DNA of 64,000 nucleotides from Bin87 sp965203985 (lineage in GTDB: Bacteria; Chloroflexota; Dehalococcoidia; Lucifugimonadales; UBA3495): positions 248,001 through 312,000 of the forward strand of contig CBDBDS010000002.1 of assembly GCA_965203985.1 (NCBI GenBank). Direction: 5' to 3'. The first letter of the stretch is position 1. Each line of letters begins with the position of its first letter. Position numbers and translations under genes: made by a program. Shown here in pieces: positions 50,711 to 58,594 of this stretch. The notes under the pieces are model-generated. The model made no database searches, had not been told where the DNA came from, and worked only from the letters and a program-made list of their open reading frames with translations.

Positions 50711-51901
50711 TCAGAAGTTGTAGGGCGTCCACGGCTTCAGGGCCACGGCGAACGCCCGGTCCGCCCGCAGCACCGCCCCCGAGGTCGCCTCGTCCACCAG
50801 GCCGGCCTGCTGCAACGTGCCGAAACTGGCCGCTCCCAGGTACACCGACGCTAGAGCGGACACCGAGATCGCCAGGTCCGCGCCACCGGTAACCGGCCGG
50901 CAATCGCCGCCCTCCGGCGACATTTCAAGGCTCCAGCATCCCCGGTTCCAGTCGCAGAAATCGTCGCGGATTTCCAGCACCAGGCGGTCGCTGCTGGCGT
51001 AGGTCCTCTGCTCCAACGCCGCGCGGGCGTCGACGACGCGAACCCACAAGCCGTCGCGAGTGGAGCGCTGGAGCCGGCGCGGATCGGCCAGTATCCAGGG
51101 AAGCGGATCGTCCGTAGGTCGCCTCGCGGCCTCCGTGCGCTCGTACAGATCCAGGTCGAAGCAGAACCGCCACAGTGCGGCGGACGCCTCGCGAGTGGTC
51201 GCCACCAGTTCGTTGACCGTCACCGTGGGCCGCTGGGTGCGGTAGCTAGCGTAGCCGTCGATGCGCCCATCCTCCACGTAGGCCACGTAGAACACACCGC
51301 CGGATCCTCCCTGGGAGTGGATGGGATCGTTGGCCGCGTCTTCCCAGTGGTGCATGGCGCGCTGGAACACGGCGGACCGGCCCTGGGTGCCGCGCCGGGA
51401 CACCTCCGGTAGCATCTTCATGATGTCCGCGGGCGCCACGAATTCCAGGCGGCCGGGACTTTCCATGCGGCGGTCGTAGGCGCTGTGGCGCTTTTCGATG
51501 GTCCACTGCTCGTGCACCGCCCCGATGCCATAGCCGAAACGCCCGTAGATCCCGCTCTCGGTGGCGAACAGGGCGGCCAAAGGCTCGCCTCGCTCGTGGA
51601 TGCCGTCGATCTGGTGGCGCATCATCTGGGTCATGATGCCCCGCCGGGTGTGCGTGGGCTGCACCTCCACGTTGGACACGCCGGCCGCTGCCGACGTGCC
51701 GCCCGGTATCGACATCTCCAGCAAGTGCGAGTGACACCCGCCCACGATCTGCCCATCCTCGAACACGGCGATGGATCGGCTCAGGTCAAAGCGGGGCCGC
51801 AGATGCTCCGGGTCGTGGTTCAGGCGGTTGCCATGCGCCCGCGACTCCGTGCTCATCCACCGCTCAAACTCGTCCGAGGTGATGTTTCTCAGTTCCAGCA
51901 T
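50711..51901 (-). CDS. Eis-like GNAT N-acetyltransferase
   Basis: The 396-residue protein has an N-terminal GNAT domain with acetyl-CoA loop VEVQPTHTRRGIMTQMM, LFATESGIYGRFGYG (Eis-type), a second GNAT-like region and a sterol-carrier-like C-terminal domain (about 290-396) ending in a free carboxylate at Phe396. This three-part layout is that of the Eis family (enhanced intracellular survival), which acetylates amines, including aminoglycosides in some species. The substrate is unknown here. It starts 4 bases after the HigA-like stop, so the two are likely translationally coupled. Confidence 0.88.
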   Translation of the reverse strand: MLELRNITSDEFERWMSTESRAHGNRLNHDPEHLRPRFDLSRSIAVFEDGQIVGGCHSHLLEMSIPGGTSAAAGVSNVEVQPTHTRRGIMTQMMRHQIDGIHERGEPLAALFATESGIYGRFGYGIGAVHEQWTIEKRHSAYDRRMESPGRLEFVAPADIMKMLPEVSRRGTQGRSAVFQRAMHHWEDAANDPIHSQGGSGGVFYVAYVEDGRIDGYASYRTQRPTVTVNELVATTREASAALWRFCFDLDLYERTEAARRPTDDPLPWILADPRRLQRSTRDGLWVRVVDARAALEQRTYASSDRLVLEIRDDFCDWNRGCWSLEMSPEGGDCRPVTGGADLAISVSALASVYLGAASFGTLQQAGLVDEATSGAVLRADRAFAVALKPWTPYNF

Positions 51902-51905
51902 CGAG

Positions 51906-52235
51906 CTATTCTACGCCCCCGGCTGAAGAGTGGGCGACCACCGCATTCAGCTTGTCGGCCAGCCGGTCTTCGGCTGTTTCCAAATCGTATTGGCTTTGCA
52001 ATCCCATCCAGAACCCGGCGGAGTTCCCAAAGAAGCGCGAGAATAGAAGGGCCGTTTCAGCCGTGATCGAACGCTCACCGTGGACGATGGCGTGGATGCG
52101 ACGTGCGTCAACGCCAATGGCCATTGCCAGACGGTACTGGCTGACGTTCATAGGTCGAAGAAATTCTTTATCAAGTATCTCCCCAGGATGAATGGACAGC
52201 AACCGTTCGTAAGTATGCGCCGTCTGATCAAACAT
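51906..52235 (-). CDS. higA: HigA-family antitoxin-like XRE regulator, without a HigB partner
   Basis: The 109-residue protein has the HigA pattern IHPGEILDKEFLRPMNVSQYRLAMAIGVD (quoted by HPGEILDKEFLRPM) and NSAGFWMGLQSQYDLETAE, with the XRE helix-turn-helix in the middle. HigA normally neutralises the RNase HigB encoded just upstream. No HigB gene fits here. The ~12 codons immediately upstream read REATVSDYHV in another frame and overlap the higA ATG, as a HigB C-terminus would, so this may be a decayed module. The next gene is the acetyltransferase. Confidence 0.82.
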   Translation of the reverse strand: MFDQTAHTYERLLSIHPGEILDKEFLRPMNVSQYRLAMAIGVDARRIHAIVHGERSITAETALLFSRFFGNSAGFWMGLQSQYDLETAEDRLADKLNAVVAHSSAGGVE

Positions 52236-52309
52236 GATAATCGCTTACCGTCGCCTCGCGCTAAATTGAACTGCTGGGTTTGACAACGGATTCTTCAGAT
52301 TCCTCGAGG

Positions 52310-53224
52310 TTACGTGAAATCGACATCTCGATCTCTGCAAGCTGTTTCAAGGATTTGTCGTGTTGCATCGGACACCGGCGTTACCATGTAGCCTTGATCG
52401 AGGTCTCCGATTGCAAGCAACTGGGACCTATCTTGAACACGCCTCCATTGCACTGCAATTATCAGGCAGATCGCGGCGTCTAGTTTGTCTTGGTGACGCT
52501 TTCTGGGCCTTGCGGGTGAATCCCATGGATCAATCATCTCCGTCGCCCACTGCGAGAGTGCTACAAGGTTGTGATCGACTGAAACACAATGAACTATCTC
52601 GCACACGAGCTTCCAGTCTTCCAAAGAGAACTTGAACCTCCCCTGCCAGTCCCGATGGCCAGGGTTATGTCTCGCCGCAGACCCGCGACACATGAATGTC
52701 GGACTGAGTGCTGCCAAGGCCAGTGCTGGATAAACCTCGATCACGTGTGTATTTTCCGATGGAGTCCGAGCCGCCTGAAAGTCCACGAAAGCACGCTTGT
52801 CGTCAGTGTCGGTCTTGCCGAAATATCCACAAGGCCCTATTTTGCTCATGAATTTCCAGATGGGAGCTTTGTCCCCGAGCAGGTACACGTTATCGTATCC
52901 CCGCTGCGTTTTGGTTTCCTTTTTCTTTTCGGTTCGGTTGGCTTTTAGAGCACCACTATTCAGGTGTTGCATCAACGAATCGACGGCGTCGTCCACAGGG
53001 CGACTGCCTATGTCGTTGGGAACCACAATCGGCTGGTCGATCGCAACCAGCACGTCGTCACATTCTCGTTGAAGGATTTTGATGATTTCAGCAGCGTCGG
53101 CGACATCAGCAACGCGCGGAGCGGGCGCCTTTACAAGAACGTTGTCTTGGAAAACAGCATAAGCTATCCCCCCGATAGTATTCACACCCCAAGCAGAATC
53201 GAACCCCACAAACGCTTCTTTCAT
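52310..53224 (-). CDS. DUF429 protein (RNase H-like fold)
   Basis: The 304-residue protein starts EAFVGFDSAWG, with Asp in the first strand, then VLVAIDQPIVVPN, HVIEVYPALALAAL and DKLDAAICLIIAVQW. These are the acidic positions of the DUF429 family, predicted to adopt an RNase H-like nuclease fold; function unknown. The gene is visibly less GC-rich than its neighbours, consistent with recent arrival. GAGG lies before the ATG. It is bounded by the orphan HigA gene and an IS element. Confidence 0.78.
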   Translation of the reverse strand: MKEAFVGFDSAWGVNTIGGIAYAVFQDNVLVKAPAPRVADVADAAEIIKILQRECDDVLVAIDQPIVVPNDIGSRPVDDAVDSLMQHLNSGALKANRTEKKKETKTQRGYDNVYLLGDKAPIWKFMSKIGPCGYFGKTDTDDKRAFVDFQAARTPSENTHVIEVYPALALAALSPTFMCRGSAARHNPGHRDWQGRFKFSLEDWKLVCEIVHCVSVDHNLVALSQWATEMIDPWDSPARPRKRHQDKLDAAICLIIAVQWRRVQDRSQLLAIGDLDQGYMVTPVSDATRQILETACRDRDVDFT

Positions 53225-53528
53225 GAGTACGCCTCGCCTTTATTCCGCTGCCAGACAATCAAAAAGTGGGCCTAAGTGTACCGTATTGCGAACTTTTAGT
53301 TGGGAGGTACTGCTATGACGATCCCAGCTCGGTGAGCCTATTTTGACGATAGGCCGAACCGTTTTTGAGATGTGGTTGGGAGATCTGGTATTCACAGCAT
53401 TTGTTGGTATTGCAGGCACGCCCCCGCTTTCGTGGGAATCTAAGGGCCTCCGCCGCGGGAGAATTGTATCTGCCGAGGCTCCCGGATTCCCGGTTTCGCC
53501 GGAATGACGAGGGCTGATTGGCGTATAA
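53225..53528. other. Gene-free spacer between DUF429 and the IS element
   Basis: No coding sequence is supported here. The stretch 53410-53512 holds two degraded repeat units: GCACGCCCCCGCTTTCGTGG-type at 53416 and an inverted CATTCCGGCG-type copy (CGGTTTCGCCGGAATGACGA) at 53493-53512. TATAA at 53524-53528 is the presumed left target duplication of the IS. Confidence 0.55.
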
Positions 53529-54423
53529 ACCATTGGTGCCGGTTAGAGTCAGAGGGTGAAATGAGCAATAGAGCGGTGGATGCGTCCATTAGCGTCTGGT
53601 TCCAATCCATTCCATTGCGCCAGGATGTTGAAAGCCGCGACGGTGTAGGCCAGATGGGCGCTGAAACCCTCCCACACTCGATGGCGCATCTCTTTGGTGT
53701 TCCAGACCACGGACATCATGGAGAAGGTGGTTTCCACCGCCATCCGCACGTTCCACTGGCCGCGCTTGCAGACCTTGACGTTGGCCGGGTCGCCTTGAGC
53801 CCGGTGAAAGCCGGTGTCGGTGAGGATAATCATTTGACCGTCGTAGCCAGCGAGCAGGAGCCGAAAAGTCTGGTCGTGGACATTGGCGCCAGCGCAGTCC
53901 CAATCGGTGATCAAGCCCCACTGGTTCTGTACGATGCAGAGCTTGCCACCGCTGATCCAACGGTGGTTGGACTTGCCTTTCCGGCCGATCTGGTCCGTCC
54001 GTCGCCCATCCCGCACGGGATGGCGCAGTTCCACCCCGTAGCTGTCGGCCACGCCCAGGACGGTGGGTTGGGCCAGGAAGTAGCCGGTCCAGTCCTGTTG
54101 GGCTTGTAAGCGGCGGAAGAGCCGGGTGCGATGGGGCAGTTTGGGAAAGAGGTGGCCATAGTTGTCTTTGAGCCAACGGTAGAAGGGCCGCTGCTTGACG
54201 TTCTTCATAGCCCAGAGGACACCGATGGTGACCAGTTCGCTGAGCGCGAGGACCGCCTGGGAGTGCCGGGGCGCCCGCGGCATGGCATCGTCTATTTTGC
54301 AGTACAGTTCGGTGATAAAATCGGCAATGTTCACGAGGTTCCTCCGCTGTGGAGTGTCGTCAACTCACAGCATAGTGGAACCTCGTGGCATTTTCAAAAC
54401 AATCTCAAACTAGCACCAATGGT
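53529..54423 (-). mobile_element. Intact IS982-family insertion sequence (895 bp)
   Basis: The ends are inverted: ACCATTGGTGCCGGTTAGAG on the left and, on the other strand, ACCATTGGTGCTAGTTTGAG on the right, about 17 of 20 positions identical. The 5-bp direct repeat TATAA flanks both sides (53524-53528 and 54424-54428) and fits a target-site duplication. One full-length transposase fills the element. Intact ends and duplication suggest a fairly recent insertion. Confidence 0.88.
53549..54334 (-). CDS. IS982-family DDE transposase
   Basis: The 261-residue protein starts NIADFITELYCKIDDAM, the IS982 lead, with LSELVTIGVLWAMK and FYRWLKDNYGHLFPKLPHRT. The DDE residues are likely Asp in VADSYGVELRHP, Asp in ILTDTGFH and Glu in AVETTFSMMS. 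It is full length for the family, with no frameshift. The GTG start at 54334 has GGAGG 6 bases upstream. The gene lies 20 bases inside the left IS end. Confidence 0.88.
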   Translation of the reverse strand: MNIADFITELYCKIDDAMPRAPRHSQAVLALSELVTIGVLWAMKNVKQRPFYRWLKDNYGHLFPKLPHRTRLFRRLQAQQDWTGYFLAQPTVLGVADSYGVELRHPVRDGRRTDQIGRKGKSNHRWISGGKLCIVQNQWGLITDWDCAGANVHDQTFRLLLAGYDGQMIILTDTGFHRAQGDPANVKVCKRGQWNVRMAVETTFSMMSVVWNTKEMRHRVWEGFSAHLAYTVAAFNILAQWNGLEPDANGRIHRSIAHFTL

Positions 54424-54540
54424 TATAACCAACACACATTGAGAATTCCGAGGACGATGTTGTGTGCCCTGTCAGGTGGTCTGGCAAGCTGACGGCAGAG
54501 CAGGGAATGGGACCATCTATCTTGCAGGGCTACCGGAGGA

Positions 54541-55641
54541 CTAACTAGCCTTCGCATTGAAGTGGGGGATGACGTGCTTGCCGAAGAGACGCAGCGTATC
54601 CATCACTTCCTCATGGGATATGCCGCCCACCTGAAACAGGGGCATGACCTCATCCACGCCCGCCTCGGCATAGGCTTCCAGGTAGCGGATACAGTCGTCG
54701 GGGTCGCCGATGCAGTAGCGTCCACTCCTTATCTGGTCGAGGGATGATGTTTCCTCGCGCTTTGGAGAGTCGGTCGCGGTCGAGCGGGTGTAGTGCCACT
54801 GGTAGTCTTCGGGAACGCGGGACGGGTCCTGTTCGCTCCACACGCGGACGTCCCGGAGGGCCTGCTGATGGCGGTACCAGTCGATCAATTCGGCGGAGCG
54901 TTCCTGCACCTTCTTGCGCGACTCCCCGCAGATGGCCACGGTGCTTACAGAGACGCGGTTGTGGACAACCCCGGTAGTCGGACTGGCGTTCCGGATGCCG
55001 CCCCGGTAGGCTTGCACGAGAGGGGCCAGTCCTGTAGCCCCGCCGCCGGCCATTGCCAGGCAGCCCAAGCCCATGAGTCCCGCCTTCCTGAACGTGTCTT
55101 CCTGGCTGCAACCGAGCCAGATGGGCGGGTGGGGGTGCTGGACCGGCTTGGGGTGGACCTCGCGCAAGGGAATCTTATAGTGGTTGCCTTGGTAGGTGAA
55201 CTCTCCCTCGGTCCATGCCCGCGGGATGATTTCCAGGGCCTCGTCCACCATTCCGGTGGCGTCTTCCAAGTCTGTACCGAAAGCGGCCATCTGGTAGGGG
55301 TAGCCGGAGCGGCCCACGCCCAGGTCAACCCTTCCCCTGCTGAGAACGTCCAGGGTGGCGGTGCGGGCCGCGATGTGGAGAGGGTGCTGCACCGGGGGCA
55401 CCACCACGCCGATACCCAGACGCATCCGGCTGGTGCGCTGGCTCAGTGCGCCAAGCGTTACGTCGGGGGCGCTGGAGTGGGACCACTCGGTACGGAACTG
55501 GTGGTCGGCCATCCAGACGCTGCTCAGGCCCATCTCTTCAGCGTAGGCCACTTGGTCAAGCATTTCCAGAAACCGGTCAGCCTCGTAGGAACGGGATGAC
55601 GGCCTGGGAACCTGCATCTGATAGAACATACCGATTTGCAT
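54541..55641 (-). CDS. LLM-class flavin-dependent oxidoreductase, copy 5
   Basis: The 366-residue luciferase-like protein starts MQIGMFYQMQVPRP, with MGLSSVWMADHQFRTE, ARTATLDVLSRGRVDLGVGRSG and HPHPPIWLGCSQED. Its barrel and C-terminal GDPDDCIRYLEAYAEAGVDEVMP are complete. The reading frame is open upstream into the remnant of an NHL-repeat gene (55642-56025), so an ATG at 55752 would add 37 residues of propeller origin. I choose 55641 because family proteins start there, although its ribosome binding site is weak. Confidence 0.85.
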   Translation of the reverse strand: MQIGMFYQMQVPRPSSRSYEADRFLEMLDQVAYAEEMGLSSVWMADHQFRTEWSHSSAPDVTLGALSQRTSRMRLGIGVVVPPVQHPLHIAARTATLDVLSRGRVDLGVGRSGYPYQMAAFGTDLEDATGMVDEALEIIPRAWTEGEFTYQGNHYKIPLREVHPKPVQHPHPPIWLGCSQEDTFRKAGLMGLGCLAMAGGGATGLAPLVQAYRGGIRNASPTTGVVHNRVSVSTVAICGESRKKVQERSAELIDWYRHQQALRDVRVWSEQDPSRVPEDYQWHYTRSTATDSPKREETSSLDQIRSGRYCIGDPDDCIRYLEAYAEAGVDEVMPLFQVGGISHEEVMDTLRLFGKHVIPHFNAKAS

Positions 55642-56025
55642 GGACACGCTTCTTGCTCTTGACTCCGTGCCAATCTCTTCGGTGCCGGTGTCGGAGTAAA
55701 CCCCGTGGGTGCCTGGAATCTCCAGTGGCTTCCCGTCCAGGGTGTACTTCATGGCAACGGAGTCTTCTCGGTCGGCCAGATAGATGATGTCGTCGGCGAT
55801 GAATAAACCGTGAAGGCTGACAAAATTGCCGTTGCCCCAGGAACTGAGGAAGTTTCCGTCCCGGTCGAAGACAACAACCGGAGGCTCGGCCCGATGGAAG
55901 ACGTAAACCCGGTCCTGGGAACCGGTGTCCCCGCCGCTGACTGTGCCGAAACACTAACCTTCGGGAAGTTTGGCCCAGTCCTGTTCCAGGGCGCAGATAT
56001 ATTCCCCGGTTCCTGCTGTGGTCAT
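55642..56025 (-). pseudogene. Truncated NHL-repeat protein gene with internal amber stop
   Basis: ATG at 56025 with TGGAGGTG 7 bases upstream starts MTTAGTGEYICALEQDWAKL, then PEG, then a TAG codon at 55954-55956. In the same frame the sequence continues CFGTVSGGDTGSQDRVYVFH, then FDRDGNFLSSWG, IIYLADREDSVAMKY and ends SDTGTEEIGTESRA. This is the N-terminal half of an NHL / peptidyl-hydroxyglycine-lyase-like propeller, where a Trp (TGG) would be expected at the TAG. The rest of the propeller is missing, and the frame runs on into the LLM gene. It is a decayed gene joined to its downstream neighbour by deletion. Confidence 0.75.
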
Positions 56026-56269
56026 TTTTTCGCACCTCCACTGACTGGACTCATACTGGAGAGGATGTGAATGCCACGATGAAATCGGCCTGACTTTCAT
56101 CTCACTACAAAGCTGGGCTGCCGGGTGTTCCCGCGGGCGCAATCCGGTATTTCCAACGTGTGTTGGTAATGGTTTAAGATAGGGTTGGGCCAGAAAAAGA
56201 GGTGTAATCGGCGGAGTTATATCGGACCATGCAGGCGAATTGACCGGCTGAAGTTCGGCGGTTGAAAAG

Positions 56270-56341
56270 TGGGCCCGACAGGGTTCGAACCTGTGACCTG
56301 CCGATTATGAGTCGGATGCTCTTCCACTGAGCTACGGGCCC
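56270..56341 (-). tRNA. tRNA-Met (CAT anticodon)
   Basis: Minus-strand cloverleaf: acceptor GGGCCCG/CGGGCCC, D arm GCTC/GAGC, anticodon loop CTCATAA (CAT), T arm ACAGG-TTCGAAC-CCTGT, discriminator A. No CCA is encoded, unlike the tRNA-Asn in this window. GGTCACAGGTTCGAA favours elongator Met, but tRNA-Ile2 (CAT, modified to lysidine) remains possible. Confidence 0.93.
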
Positions 56342-56405
56342 CGAATGCGCGGTGCGTGCATCGTTGTTGCGCCGACTTTCAGGTTAGACCCGGACTGCCC
56401 AACCG

Positions 56406-57758
56406 TCAAATGCCCAGTCGCTCGCGGTACTGTGGGTCCCACTCGGCCAGTTGGCGGCGTTCCACCAGTTCCTCGGGGTCCAGCGTCGGCGACGGCTCGC
56501 CGGTGGTGGGCACCTCGGTGATCACCGTGGCGTCGGCCCACGCCGATACCTGCTGGGCCGGCTTGCCCAGCAGCGCCTCCAGCAACGGCACGTTGTCCTG
56601 GCCGAAGTTCGGAGCAGGGCCGCGCACTTCCAGTGGGGTCTTGGACAGCTTGTACGGACGTCCCATGATGATGCGCGTGCCCATGTCCCGTTCCGGCGGA
56701 TACTCCACGCGCTCCAGGAAGTTGCGGCTGCGATAGTGTGGGTCGAAATGCACGTCCTTTCCGCTGAGTACAGGCCCGGAGGCGATCCCCTTGGCCTGGA
56801 GCGCGTGCATCATTTCATACTTGTCGTGATGCCTGGTCCACTGCCCGATGGCCTCGTCGATCTCGTCGTGATGCTTCTGCCGCCCGGCCAGCGTGCCAAA
56901 CCGCGGATCCGCTGCCAGGTCTTCCCGCTCCATGAGCCGGCACAGGGCCAGCCACTGCTCGGTATCCGCAACGGACAACGTGATCCACTCGTCGTCGCCG
57001 GCGGCGGGATAGGCTCCCTGGGGGGCGCGGCTGGGGTGACGGTTGCCGATGCGCTCGCCCTCGCGGCCGTTGGCGATGGCGTCCATCAGGTACTCCGACA
57101 GGAACATCACGCCGGCCTGGTACATGCCGATGTCCACCCACAGGCCCTTGCCCGTGCGGTTGCGGTAGCGTAGCGCCGACCCGATGGCCAGCATCGCGCT
57201 CCAGGTGGACAGGAAATCGACGAAAGAGCGGCCCGCCTTGGACGGCTCGTCTCCCGGGTACCCGGTGATCCAGCAGTGTCCGTGGGTGCCCTCCTGGGTG
57301 GTGGCCTGGGCCGGGTAGGACGAGTACGGCCCGTCGCCGTGCCCGTACCCGGTGTTGGACACCATGATGATGTCGGGCCGCAGCTTGCGCAGGTTGGGGT
57401 AGTCCAGGTTCCAGCGGCGCATGACCCGTGGAGTGAAGTTCTCCATCACGACGTCGCTGACCGTGACCAGCTCGCGGAAGATCTCGCGCCCGTCCTCCTG
57501 GGCCATGTCCAGCACCATGGACCGCTTGCCCCGATTGAGCAGTTGGTAGGTCGAGGGACGGTTCCACCAGTCCTCGCCCGGGTCGTTGTCGGGAAAGGTG
57601 CCGTAGAGCCCGCCGCCCCGCGTTATGTCCGGTCGCCCCGGACCCTCGATCTTGATGACCTCGGCGCCCAGGTCGGCGAGCTGTCCGCCGGTGTACGGCA
57701 GGGCAAAGACGTAGGTGGAATCCAGGACGCGGATTCCTTCCAATGGCAAGGTGGACAT
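56406..57758 (-). CDS. CaiB/BaiF-family CoA-transferase, copy 1
   Basis: The 450-residue class III CoA-transferase starts MSTLPLEGIRVLDSTYVFALPYTGGQLADLGAEVIKIE (quoted by PLEGIRVLDSTYVFALPY) and has NRGKRSMVLDMAQEDGREIF, NFTPRVMRRWNLDY and SKAGRSFVDFLSTWSAML. The Asp in SFVDF is the likely catalytic residue that carries the acyl group. Such enzymes move CoA between organic acids. It starts close after the Uma2 stop; GTG at 57788 is an alternative start. It precedes the tRNA-Met. Confidence 0.92.
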   Translation of the reverse strand: MSTLPLEGIRVLDSTYVFALPYTGGQLADLGAEVIKIEGPGRPDITRGGGLYGTFPDNDPGEDWWNRPSTYQLLNRGKRSMVLDMAQEDGREIFRELVTVSDVVMENFTPRVMRRWNLDYPNLRKLRPDIIMVSNTGYGHGDGPYSSYPAQATTQEGTHGHCWITGYPGDEPSKAGRSFVDFLSTWSAMLAIGSALRYRNRTGKGLWVDIGMYQAGVMFLSEYLMDAIANGREGERIGNRHPSRAPQGAYPAAGDDEWITLSVADTEQWLALCRLMEREDLAADPRFGTLAGRQKHHDEIDEAIGQWTRHHDKYEMMHALQAKGIASGPVLSGKDVHFDPHYRSRNFLERVEYPPERDMGTRIIMGRPYKLSKTPLEVRGPAPNFGQDNVPLLEALLGKPAQQVSAWADATVITEVPTTGEPSPTLDPEELVERRQLAEWDPQYRERLGI

Positions 57759-57793
57759 GGTGATACAACTCTCGGATGGGTCGGACACTGTGT

Positions 57794-58570
57794 TCAGCTC
57801 TGCTGCTGACCCGACTGCGCTTCCAGCCGGCGGATGCGCTCTTCGGCTGCCTCCCGAGCCGTCTCCGACGCCGCCAAAGCGGTCTCAGCGGCCAGCCGGG
57901 CAGCCTGCTCCGCCGCCAGCGCTTCCTCCACCAGCAAAAAGTCGCACAGGTAGCGGCCCGTCTTGCGGTCGTAGAACCGCAGGTTCGTTTCGTCGTCAAC
58001 GTCCCAGTCCCACGCCGGATGCCAGCACGGGCACAGGTCCAGCGTCGGGCTGTAAGCCCATATCATCCCATCCGCTTCCGTCGTCAGGTCAATTGCCTGA
58101 TATTCGCCGTCAACCAGGCGGTCGCCGGCCAGCGCGTAGCCGTAGAAGTCGCCGCCGGTGGGGTCAACCCTCCAGTACTCGGCGATGCCCAACCTGGCGT
58201 ACAAATCACGCTTGAACCCGGTATCCCTGCGGTGGGTGGTCTCCGACGCCACTTCCATCACGAAGTCAGGAGGTTTGCCGACCTCCCAGATGATGTAGCC
58301 GTTGCGCGGCAGGATAGACGCGGCTTCCACACCGAAAGCCACCAGCAGGTCCGGCTCGACCCGGTTGTTCATGTTGGTAGGGTCGAAGTTCAGCACGCAG
58401 GGCGCCCGCACCAGCGTGCCCGGCCGCGCCGCAAAATGGCGGGCGACGAAGTAGCCGGACTTGTTGATGGTGGGGCTTTGTATCATGTCGCGCGGTTCCG
58501 GGTCGGGGCAGACGTAGTCATCCGTGAACGGAACCAGGGGAACGCCCGTGGTTTGCGGTTGCGTAACCAT
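57794..58570 (-). CDS. Uma2-family (DUF820) PD-(D/E)XK-like endonuclease, copy 3
   Basis: The 258-residue protein has VEPDLLVAFGVE (Asp74), KPPDFVMEVASETTHRRD (Glu107) and YARLGIAEYWRVDPTGGD. The long Ala-rich C-terminal coiled coil (about 205-255) ends in RIRRLEAQSGQQQS. It sits between two CaiB/BaiF genes on the same strand, with 24 bases to the upstream one. The ATG at 58570 has GGTGGAG upstream. The family function is unsettled. Confidence 0.83.
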   Translation of the reverse strand: MVTQPQTTGVPLVPFTDDYVCPDPEPRDMIQSPTINKSGYFVARHFAARPGTLVRAPCVLNFDPTNMNNRVEPDLLVAFGVEAASILPRNGYIIWEVGKPPDFVMEVASETTHRRDTGFKRDLYARLGIAEYWRVDPTGGDFYGYALAGDRLVDGEYQAIDLTTEADGMIWAYSPTLDLCPCWHPAWDWDVDDETNLRFYDRKTGRYLCDFLLVEEALAAEQAARLAAETALAASETAREAAEERIRRLEAQSGQQQS

Positions 58571-58594
58571 CTCAAACTCCACCGCCAGCATAGC

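Noticed and set aside
52236..52310. A full HigB toxin gene before higA
   Set aside because: The space is only 74 bases and upstream bases belong to the DUF429 gene. At most a tail of about ten codons could remain.
55954..55956. The amber codon as evidence of a recoded genetic code
   Set aside because: It is one TAG in a gene that is also truncated, and other genes end in TAG normally; decay is the simpler reading.
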